Below, in pieces: positions 1 to 5,397 of a stretch of 5,707 nucleotides of DNA. A program made the position numbers and the translations under genes. This DNA comes from an uncultured Acholeplasmataceae bacterium (GTDB lineage Bacteria; Bacillota_I; Bacilli_A; Acholeplasmatales; Acholeplasmataceae). Positions within the stretch are counted from its first letter, which is position 1. Each line of letters opens with the position of its first letter. The stretch lies in contig CALKAH010000232.1 of the NCBI GenBank assembly GCA_937983315.1, positions 1 to 5,707 on the forward strand, read 5' to 3'. Under the pieces are notes generated by a model. It worked only from the letters and a program-made list of their open reading frames with translations. It was not told the origin of the DNA and ran no database searches.

Positions 1-46
1 ACCACCGAGATCTACACTCTTTCCCTACACGACGCTCTTCCGATCT
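1..46 (+). other. Illumina TruSeq universal adapter remnant (sequencing artefact)
   Basis: The first 46 bases match, as I recall it, the 3'-terminal 46 bases of the 58-base Illumina TruSeq universal adapter, including the read-1 primer core ACACGACGCTCTTCCGATCT at 27-46. Genomic sequence begins at about base 47. This is untrimmed library adapter at a contig end, not organism DNA. It contains no stop codon in the frame of the following gene, so gene callers can extend the coding region into it and create a false N-terminal peptide containing SFPTRRSSDL. Confidence 0.97.
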
Positions 47-779
47 TATTTTAGCAGAAGATACACGCACTTCAGGCGTCCTTCTTTCCTATTATGGGAT
101 CAAAAATAAACTCATGAGTTATCATGAATTTAACAAAATCGAACAATTAGAAAGCATCCTAAAGATTCTTGAAGAAGGAAAGAATATTGCCCTTATCAGT
201 GACGCAGGAACACCCGGAATTAATGATCCTGGATATGAAATCATTCAGTCTGTGATTGATCACGGATTTTATGTGGTAAGTATTCCTGGTGCAAGTGCAC
301 TTCTTGCAGCACTTGTGACATCAGGTTTGATCATTCAACCCTTTACGTTTATTGGGTTTTTACCACGTAAAGCAAGTGAACAAAAAATCATTTTATCTGA
401 ATACATCAAACGAAAAGAGACGTTAGTCATCTATGAATCTCCACAGCGTATTGAAAAGACGCTTCAAACACTCTATCACGTCTTAGGCAATCGTCATCTA
501 TCCATTGCACGTGAACTCACGAAAGCATTTGAAACGATCATCCGATGTGAACTCAAAGATGCGATCACGATGGAGATGAATCCAAAGGGTGAGTATGTGA
601 TGGTGATCGAAGGTGATCAAACACCCGATCTTCCTGCATTAAGTCCAAAAGAACATTACCTTTCTTTAGTCAAAGAAGGTGTGCCCTCCAAAGAAGCGAT
701 GAAGATTGTATCTGAAAAACATCATCTGCCTAAAAGTGAGGTTTACCGCATCGTGAAAATTGATGCATCTTCTTCTTGA
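47..779 (+). CDS. rsmI: 16S rRNA (cytidine(1402)-2'-O)-methyltransferase RsmI, 5'-truncated
   Basis: RsmI transfers a methyl group from S-adenosylmethionine to the 2'-hydroxyl of C1402 in the decoding centre of 16S rRNA. The readable frame runs from codon 48-50 to the TGA at 777-779, giving 243 residues. It enters at ILAEDTRTSG, which corresponds to about residue 40 of full-length family members (roughly 280-290 aa), so the first SAM-site strand (the TPIGNL region) is missing. Family blocks seen in order are: AEDTR (residues 3-7), SYHEFN (about 24-29), SDAGTPG (51-57), IPGASALLAALVTSGL, FIGFLPRK, LVIYESPQRIEKTL, ARELTKAFE and KGEYVMVIEG, then a C-terminal helical segment ending LPKSEVYRIV. 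An ATG at 114 exists but is internal, because conserved residues lie upstream of it in frame. The truncation comes from the contig end joined to adapter, not from a mutation. The stop codon overlaps the probable -35 box of the metG leader promoter. Confidence 0.95.
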
Positions 780-803
780 TTTTTTCAAGCGTTATCGTAT
801 AAT
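776..803 (+). promoter_or_regulatory. Probable sigma-A promoter for the metG T-box leader
   Basis: TTGATT at 776-781 and a perfect TATAAT at 798-803 are separated by 16 bases, giving a predicted start near 810, about 20 bases before T-box stem I. The -35 box overlaps the TGA stop of rsmI. A second perfect TATAAT lies at 811-816 (GTATAAT is repeated 13 bases apart) but has no acceptable -35 at 16-18 bases, so the first is preferred. Confidence 0.6.
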
Positions 804-828
804 ATGGTTGTATAATGAATAAGTTATA

Positions 829-1059
829 GGCAATGAGAAAAAGAGTAATCTTTTGAGGTCTGTCAAGAGAGATCGCGGGTGGTGCAAGCGATACAACACA
901 AAAGATGAAGATGGTTTTTGAGCCTTTTGGTCGATAGGTAGATCAAAACGTCAATCCGCGTTAAGGAGATTAAGTGCTGAAGGCAACTTCAGAACTAAGG
1001 TGGTACCGCGATGTCACGTCGTCCTTAGATGATTTTAAGGATGGCGTTTCTTTTATTTT
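829..1059 (+). ncRNA. T-box riboswitch (tRNA-Met-responsive leader of metG)
   Basis: This leader senses the charging state of a tRNA and allows transcription into metG when uncharged tRNA binds. Stem I closes with GGC (829-831) and GCC (922-924) plus an A5/U5 helix (838-842 with 915-919). The specifier loop has AGUA at 844-847 opposite GAA at 907-909, followed by AUG at 911-913 and a purine, fitting methionine. The distal stem I shows AGAGAG (866-871) and helix AUCGC/GCGAU (872-876, 888-892) enclosing GGGUGGUGCAA, the double T-loop that stacks on the tRNA elbow. A six-pair hairpin (UUGGUC 927-932 with GAUCAA 941-946) is a likely stem II element. Stem III is CUGAAG-GCAA-CUUCAG (977-992). The T-box AACTAAGGTGGTACCGCG is at 993-1010. 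Its bulge UGGU (1001-1004) would pair with an ACCA tRNA end, as expected for a tRNA with discriminator A such as tRNA-Met. The antiterminator uses CUAAGG (995-1000) with CCUUAG (1023-1028), mutually exclusive with the terminator. Confidence 0.95.
1016..1059 (+). terminator. Intrinsic terminator of the T-box riboswitch
   Basis: A 12-pair stem forms between ACGTCGTCCTTA (1016-1027) and TAAGGATGGCGT (1036-1047), including two G-U pairs, with an 8-base loop. It is followed by the T-rich run TTTCTTTTATTTT (1047-1059). The 5' arm contains the bases that pair with the T-box in the antiterminator, so the two folds exclude each other. With charged tRNA, transcription should stop just before the metG ribosome binding site. 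Confidence 0.9.
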
Positions 1060-1067
1060 AAAGGAGG
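1060..1067 (+). promoter_or_regulatory. metG ribosome binding site (start-deciding)
   Basis: AAAGGAGG is a near-perfect Shine-Dalgarno sequence. It lies 5 bases before the ATG at 1073 and 8 bases before the ATG at 1076. It fixes the metG start here and rules out the in-frame upstream initiation codons inside the T-box leader. It sits immediately downstream of the T-box terminator. Confidence 0.85.
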
Positions 1068-1072
1068 TTTTG

Positions 1073-2644
1073 ATGATGGAAAAGAAAAAGTATTATTTAA
1101 CAACAGCCATTGCATACGCTTCAGGGATTCCTCATATTGGGAATGTCTATGAAGCGATTTTAGCGGATGCGATCGTCCGCTTTAAGCGTTTAGAGGGTTA
1201 CGATGTGTTTTTTCAAACAGGAACCGATGAACATGGTCAAAAGATCGAAGGGAAAGCGAACATCAATGAACTTTCACCTCAAGCTTTTGTCGATCATATC
1301 TCATCTGAAATTCGCCGGATCTATGATAAGGTGAATGTTTCTTATGATCAGTTTGTTCGTACAACCGATGAACGTCATGTCAAAGCTGTTCAAGCTATAT
1401 TTAAGAAGCTTTATGACCAAGGCGATATTTATCTTGGTGAATATGAAGGTTGGTATTCAGTTGCTGAAGAAGCATTTATTCTTGAAAAAGATATCGTCGA
1501 TGGAAAAGGACCGAATGGCGATATTCCGGTATGGACCAAAGAAGCAGCTTATTTTTTAAGATTACAACCTTATCAAGAACGTCTTCTTAAACATATTGAA
1601 GAACATCCTGAATTTATTGAACCTGAATCTAGACGTAACGAAATGATTCAAAACTTCCTTAAAGATCCCCTTCCTGATCTTTCTGTTTCAAGAACATCAT
1701 TTAAATGGGGGATTCCTGTTGAATTTGATCCAGGACATGTTGTCTATGTTTGGATTGATGCACTCTCGAACTATATCACTGGATTAGATTATCATCCTGA
1801 TCAACCCTTATCAGCATCCTATAAAAAATACTGGCCTGCCGATGTTCATTTGATCGGTAAGGATATTTTACGTTTCCATACCATTTATTGGCCCATCATT
1901 CTCATGGCATTAGGTCTTGAACTTCCCAAACAAGTCTTTGGCCATCCTTGGGTGCTTGTCAATAAATCCAAGATGTCAAAATCAGTAGGAAATACGATGT
2001 ATACCGATACCTTAGTGAAATACTTCGGTGTTGATCCGATTCGTTATTATGTGCTTCATGAGATACCTTTTGCTGCTGATGGAAACATCACCTATGAACT
2101 CGTGATTGAACGCAATAATTCTGATCTTGCAAATACGATTGGTAATCTTGTGAACCGTACGATTGGTATGGCACATAAGTATCGCAATGGTGTCATTAAA
2201 AAAGTTCAACTTGATGAACCATTTGATCTTTCACTGAAAGAAAAAGCACTTGATGTTCTACCCACGATGAAGACGTTTATGGATGAACTTAAGGTTGCTG
2301 ATGCACTTGAAGAAGTCGTTAAACTCGCACGTCATGCCAATAAATACATCGATGTCTCAGAACCATGGGCACTCATGAAAGATCCACAAAAACAACACAT
2401 TTTAGATCATGTTTTATACAGCTTGTTAGAAACGATTCGTTTTGTTGCCATCCTCTTACAACCCTTCATCCCTGAAACATCCCAGAAGATTGCTAAACAA
2501 ATTGGTATACATGATTTGTCGTTTGAATCGCTAGCCACCTTTGGTGGTTATGAAGAACAAACGTTAGGAAAAGCAGAAGTGCTCTTTGAACGTTACGATT
2601 TAAACAAGAAACTCGAGGAGATCCTTCATGACCAACATGAGTAA
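1073..2644 (+). CDS. metG: Methionyl-tRNA synthetase (short form, no C-terminal tRNA-binding domain)
   Basis: This class I cytoplasmic enzyme activates methionine with ATP and loads it onto initiator and elongator tRNA-Met. The protein is 523 aa from ATG 1073; the adjacent ATG at 1076 is 8 bases from the Shine-Dalgarno and equally credible. Residues 21-24 read HIGN in place of HIGH. GTDEHGQKIE follows, then the connective peptide, the KMSKS loop (K300-S304, followed by VGN), and a helical anticodon-binding domain containing the WALMKD motif. At the zinc-knuckle positions the sequence reads WYSVAEEAF (127-135) and DGKGPNGD (143-150), so all four usual cysteines are absent, as in the known metal-free MetRS subgroup. 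The chain ends after the anticodon domain, without the roughly 110-residue EMAPII/Trbp111-like extension of the 664-aa Bacillus enzyme. The T-box upstream should raise expression when tRNA-Met is uncharged. Its end overlaps the next gene by 17 bases. Confidence 0.97.
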   Translation: MMEKKKYYLTTAIAYASGIPHIGNVYEAILADAIVRFKRLEGYDVFFQTGTDEHGQKIEGKANINELSPQAFVDHISSEIRRIYDKVNVSYDQFVRTTDERHVKAVQAIFKKLYDQGDIYLGEYEGWYSVAEEAFILEKDIVDGKGPNGDIPVWTKEAAYFLRLQPYQERLLKHIEEHPEFIEPESRRNEMIQNFLKDPLPDLSVSRTSFKWGIPVEFDPGHVVYVWIDALSNYITGLDYHPDQPLSASYKKYWPADVHLIGKDILRFHTIYWPIILMALGLELPKQVFGHPWVLVNKSKMSKSVGNTMYTDTLVKYFGVDPIRYYVLHEIPFAADGNITYELVIERNNSDLANTIGNLVNRTIGMAHKYRNGVIKKVQLDEPFDLSLKEKALDVLPTMKTFMDELKVADALEEVVKLARHANKYIDVSEPWALMKDPQKQHILDHVLYSLLETIRFVAILLQPFIPETSQKIAKQIGIHDLSFESLATFGGYEEQTLGKAEVLFERYDLNKKLEEILHDQHE

Positions 2645-3596
2645 GTTTCGTGCATGGATGAAATCTGATCAAATGAAACAAAAAATTTGGCCAGAAATTC
2701 AACGTTTAATCGCTGTTGTCGTATCGACCATCGTGTATGGGATTGGGGTTGCCTGGTTTTTGGAAGCGTCTGTGGTTCCTCTTTATACCGGTGGAATTCC
2801 AGGATTGGGACAACTTGTTCGTGATAGTGTCTATGTTTGGTTTGGTATCGACTTTGGTCCTCATTTCTTAGGTATCTTTGTGATTGTCATGAATATACCT
2901 ATTCTCTTAATCGGATGGTTTGGGGTTTCTCATCGTTTTACCATTCACAGTATTATCTCAATCTTATTACAGGCCTTCATTCTATCTTGGCTTCCTGTTG
3001 TCAACATGGGATTAACCGATCGTAGCGATGCGTTTGCAGCTGCTGTCTTAGGTGGTCTACTCATCGGTGTTGGCGGTGGCGCTGCCCTTCGTTATGGAAC
3101 TTCAACCGGTGGTCTTGATATTATTGCACAATATTGGTCACTTCGTAAAGGGAAATCAGTAGGCTTTATTTCCATGGTGATGAACGTTGCGATCGCCATT
3201 TTAGGTGGACTCATCGTCGGTGGAAAAATGGGACCATCGGGTGAAATTATTACCGGTGGTGTGATTGCATCGTATACGGTTATTCGTATCATTGTCACAA
3301 CGATCTTAACCGACCGGATGCATACATCTTATCACTTCTTATCGGTGGATATCATTACCACGCATGCACAACTTTTAGTCGATGAGATCTTGCATAAAGT
3401 TTATCGTGGTGTCACGTTGATGAAGGTTGAAGGTGCGTATTCTCACCATGAAAAAACCTTAATCTATGTTGTGATTTCATCGTATGAACTTCATACACTT
3501 GTCGGATTAGTGAAAGCATTAGATCCGAATGCGTTTATTGTCACGCGACCTGTCAAAAACGTCTTTGGTAATTTTAAACGCAAAACGATTGCTTAA
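2628..3596 (+). CDS. YitT family membrane protein (DUF161 membrane domain plus DUF2179)
   Basis: This is an integral membrane protein of 322 aa; the family is widespread in Bacillota and has no firmly established biochemical role. A basic N-terminus is followed by about six hydrophobic segments, roughly at residues 25-47, 78-100, 105-125, 134-154, 177-198 and 208-227. Family-type motifs are GGIPGL (55-60) and YGTSTGGLDIIAQ (156-168) after a glycine-rich helix. The soluble C-terminal part (about 235-315) matches DUF2179, with a GVTLMKVEGAYS stretch, an ALDPNAFIVTR segment and a terminal VKNVFGNF. The start ATG at 2628 has GAGGAG (2615-2620) 7 bases upstream, inside metG; ATG at 2637 is a weaker alternative. 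The 17-base overlap and lack of a separate promoter imply co-transcription with metG under T-box control, and a terminator follows the stop directly. A solute transport or sensing role is possible, but nothing here shows a substrate. Confidence 0.92.
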   Translation: MTNMSKFRAWMKSDQMKQKIWPEIQRLIAVVVSTIVYGIGVAWFLEASVVPLYTGGIPGLGQLVRDSVYVWFGIDFGPHFLGIFVIVMNIPILLIGWFGVSHRFTIHSIISILLQAFILSWLPVVNMGLTDRSDAFAAAVLGGLLIGVGGGAALRYGTSTGGLDIIAQYWSLRKGKSVGFISMVMNVAIAILGGLIVGGKMGPSGEIITGGVIASYTVIRIIVTTILTDRMHTSYHFLSVDIITTHAQLLVDEILHKVYRGVTLMKVEGAYSHHEKTLIYVVISSYELHTLVGLVKALDPNAFIVTRPVKNVFGNFKRKTIA

Positions 3597-3619
3597 GGGG
3601 TGTTCATCACCCTTTTTTT
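3594..3619 (+). terminator. Rho-independent terminator after the metG-yitT unit
   Basis: GGGTG (3598-3602) pairs with CACCC (3608-3612) around the loop TTCAT. The stem can be extended by the upstream AAG (3595-3597) pairing with the first T residues. Seven T residues (3613-3619) follow. The structure begins within the TAA stop of the YitT-family gene and separates this transcript from the fructose operon. Confidence 0.9.
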
Positions 3620-3637
3620 ATTAATCTTTGTGTTTGT

Positions 3638-3666
3638 TTCATTTTTTGATTAAAATTAGGTACAAT
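3638..3666 (+). promoter_or_regulatory. Probable promoter of the fructose operon
   Basis: TACAAT at 3661-3666 is a good -10 box. The best -35 at 17 bases is TTCATT (3638-3643), which is weak, so the promoter may need an activator or may simply be of low basal strength. Transcription would start near 3673, leaving an mRNA leader of only about 15 bases before the GTG start. This is the only intergenic space (3597-3687) between the preceding terminator and fruK. Confidence 0.45.
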
Positions 3667-3672
3667 AAGACT

Positions 3673-3679
3673 AAAGGAG
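3673..3679 (+). promoter_or_regulatory. fruK ribosome binding site (supports a GTG start)
   Basis: AAAGGAG lies 8 bases before the GTG at 3688 but only 2 bases before the in-frame ATG at 3682. The spacing favours GTG, which gives the usual FruK N-terminus beginning (M)IYTLTLNPAID. Confidence 0.75.
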
Positions 3680-3687
3680 CGATGGTT

Positions 3688-4599
3688 GTGATCTATACAC
3701 TGACGTTAAATCCTGCGATTGACTATAAGATTATTGTTGATCGCTTTGAACTCAATCAACTGAATCGCTTTAAAAAAGCATCCCTGCACCCTGGTGGAAA
3801 AGGGATTAATGTATCGGTTGTTCTTAAGAATTTAGGCATTCCGACAGTACCGATGACGATATTAGGTGGATTTACAGGTCGCTATCTTTTAGAGACGATT
3901 AAAAAAGACTATAATCTTGATCTTCAAGCAATTTGGGTTGATGGTGATACACGCATCAATATTAAAATGACAGTTGAACATGAAACAGAAATCAACCATG
4001 AAGGTCCACGCGTCAAAGATGAACTCTTTGAACACATTCTAACGACGATACGCCAACTTTCGAAAGATGATTTAGTCATTGTCGGTGGCTCAGCACCTAA
4101 TGGACAACGGGACGCTTTTCAACAGATTGCACAGATCTGTGATGATAAGAACATCCCCTTTGTGATGGATACGCCAGGTGATGCATTTCATCAATTTATC
4201 GATCATCAACCTTTTTTAATGAAACCAAATTTAAAAGAATTAAATGATTACTTGCTGATGGATCTCTTTGAGATTGATGAAATCATTTTTTATGGAAGAC
4301 AATTGATTTACCGTGGTGTAAAACATCTCATTATATCCTTAGGCGAAAGAGGTTCGCTTTACCTCGATAATGAACACGCTTATCTTGCACATCCTATCGA
4401 AGGAACACCTGTTTCAACCATAGGTGCTGGAGATTCCATGATTGCAGGATTTGTTGCGATGTATCAACTCACCAAAGATCCTAAAAAAGCATTCATCGAA
4501 GCGGTTGCTGCAGCATCTGCAACCGTCTTTTCAGGAAAACTAGCAACACATCGCGATATTCAAAAATACCAAACCAAAGTGGTTATTGAGGAGTTATGA
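3688..4599 (+). CDS. fruK: 1-phosphofructokinase (PfkB/ribokinase-family)
   Basis: FruK phosphorylates fructose 1-phosphate, the product of fructose-PTS uptake, with ATP to give fructose 1,6-bisphosphate. From GTG 3688 the protein is 303 aa, the normal family length. Residues 2-13 read IYTLTLNPAIDY, typical of FruK. The first PfkB signature is HPGGKGINVS (34-43), and the second is STIGAGDSMIAGF (243-255), with D249 as the expected catalytic base. GGFTGRYL, KMTVEHETEINHEGP and MKPNLKEL are further blocks expected for a hexose 1-phosphate kinase. Tagatose 6-phosphate kinase (LacC) is a close relative, but the adjacent fructose-family PTS genes and the ETEIN block favour FruK. It is the first gene of the operon; its TGA stop is followed one base later by the IIA start. 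A longer reading from ATG 3628 adds residues that are not family-like and is rejected. Confidence 0.95.
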   Translation: MIYTLTLNPAIDYKIIVDRFELNQLNRFKKASLHPGGKGINVSVVLKNLGIPTVPMTILGGFTGRYLLETIKKDYNLDLQAIWVDGDTRINIKMTVEHETEINHEGPRVKDELFEHILTTIRQLSKDDLVIVGGSAPNGQRDAFQQIAQICDDKNIPFVMDTPGDAFHQFIDHQPFLMKPNLKELNDYLLMDLFEIDEIIFYGRQLIYRGVKHLIISLGERGSLYLDNEHAYLAHPIEGTPVSTIGAGDSMIAGFVAMYQLTKDPKKAFIEAVAAASATVFSGKLATHRDIQKYQTKVVIEEL

Positions 4600-4600
4600 C

Positions 4601-5053
4601 ATGGTGATGAAAGAACTGATTCATGAGGCTTTGATCGATTTAAACCTTCACGCAAAGACGAAAGAACAAGCGATTCAAGCACTTTCCGAGCTGTTACTTC
4701 ATCAAGATATCATTGATGATCAAGAAGGCTTCTTAGCCGATATTTATGCCAGAGAAGCTATTTTTTCAACAGGGATTGGTTATGAGATTGCGATTCCTCA
4801 TGCGAAATCTAAACATGTAAAAAAACCATCGGTTGCATTTGCACGAAGTGATGAAGGCATTTGGTTTGATGCCATGGATGGAAAAGATGCTAAATTATTT
4901 TTCATGATTGCTATGCCAGAAGATGGAACAAATGCTCATTTAAAAGTTCTTGCGATGTTATCACGTAAACTGATGCATGAGCATTTTCGTGATGCTTTAT
5001 TAGAAGCTCAAACAAAAGAAGCTGTTTTAGCGCTTTTATATACCATGGATTAA
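4601..5053 (+). CDS. PTS fructose-family EIIA component (standalone)
   Basis: This cytoplasmic phosphocarrier accepts phosphate from HPr on a histidine and passes it to the cognate IIB. The protein is 150 aa, the size of a single PTS_EIIA type-2 (fructose/mannitol) domain. The active-site block is FSTGIGYEIAIPHAKS, with the phosphorylated His at residue 67; the block LAMLSRKLMHEHFRDALLEA near the end is also typical. The start ATG at 4601 has GAGGAG (4588-4593) 7 bases upstream, overlapping the end of fruK. An in-frame TTG at 4586 would overlap that ribosome binding site and is not used here. Only one base separates it from fruK, and IIB follows after 9 bases, so translation is probably coupled. 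No HPr-like (FPr) or IIB domain is fused to it. A mannitol-type or regulatory IIA is less likely given the neighbours. Confidence 0.95.
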   Translation: MVMKELIHEALIDLNLHAKTKEQAIQALSELLLHQDIIDDQEGFLADIYAREAIFSTGIGYEIAIPHAKSKHVKKPSVAFARSDEGIWFDAMDGKDAKLFFMIAMPEDGTNAHLKVLAMLSRKLMHEHFRDALLEAQTKEAVLALLYTMD

Positions 5054-5062
5054 GGTGATTCA

Positions 5063-5395
5063 ATGAAAAAAATCGTGTGTGTGACTGCATGCCCCACAGG
5101 GATTGCTCATACTTATATGGCTGCGGAAATGCTAGAAAATGCAGGTCAATCATTAGGTGTTCAGATTAAATGTGAAACCAATGGTTCTATCGGTGTTGAA
5201 AATCGATTAACACCAAAAGATATTGAAGAAAGTATCGGTGTGATTATCGCATCTGATATTCGGATTGATAAAAAGAGATTTCATGGAAAACCTTTGATTG
5301 AAGTTCCGATTTATCGTGGCATTCAAGAACCATTAAAACTCATTCAAACCATATTAGATGGACATCTTAAACCTTATGTCCATCGCGAGGATTAA
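5063..5395 (+). CDS. PTS fructose-family EIIB component (standalone)
   Basis: IIB takes phosphate from IIA on a cysteine and transfers it to fructose as the sugar crosses through IIC. The protein is 110 aa, the length of one fructose-specific IIB domain. The P-loop-like active site [17 protein letters not shown] begins at residue 6, with Cys10 as the phosphocysteine. The following [16 protein letters not shown] and IIASDIRID segments are also characteristic, and RF is followed by [11 protein letters not shown] 5063 is preceded by AAGGTG (5052-5057), which overlaps the IIA stop. The TAA stop is 2 bases before the IIC start. In many bacteria this domain is fused to IIC in FruA; here it is a separate polypeptide, as in the E. 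coli Frw and Fry systems. Confidence 0.95.
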   Translation: MKKIVCVTACPTGIAHTYMAAEMLENAGQSLGVQIKCETNGSIGVENRLTPKDIEESIGVIIASDIRIDKKRFHGKPLIEVPIYRGIQEPLKLIQTILDGHLKPYVHRED

Positions 5396-5397
5396 TC

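Noticed and set aside
114..116. ATG 114 as the rsmI start
   Set aside because: Conserved RsmI residues, including AEDTR, are encoded in frame upstream back to base 48, so this Met is internal.
775..789. Palindrome CTTGA-TTTTT-TCAAG as an rsmI terminator
   Set aside because: Only five pairs, AT-rich, and not followed by a T run; the T stretch is in the loop.
974..1072. In-frame upstream extension of metG beginning at GTG 974
   Set aside because: It lies in the T-box stem III, antiterminator and terminator, has no ribosome binding site, and its residues are not MetRS-like; AAAGGAGG at 1060-1067 sets the start at 1073/1076.
1335..1559. Forward open frame inside metG in another phase (also 2837-3025 in the YitT gene)
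   Set aside because: Nested in strongly conserved genes, with no independent start signals and no family resemblance.
2012..2209. Reverse-strand open frame within metG
   Set aside because: Antisense to a highly conserved coding region, with no recognisable protein or ribosome binding site; the same applies to the reverse frames at 2493-2702, 3092-3298, 4911-5153 and 5411-5647.
3627..3641. TTTGTGTTTGTTTCA as a catabolite-responsive (cre) site
   Set aside because: It lacks the central CG and the correct spacing of the cre consensus.
3628..3687. Extended FruK N-terminus from ATG 3628
   Set aside because: It would start upstream of the promoter -10, lacks a ribosome binding site, and adds residues unlike the family.
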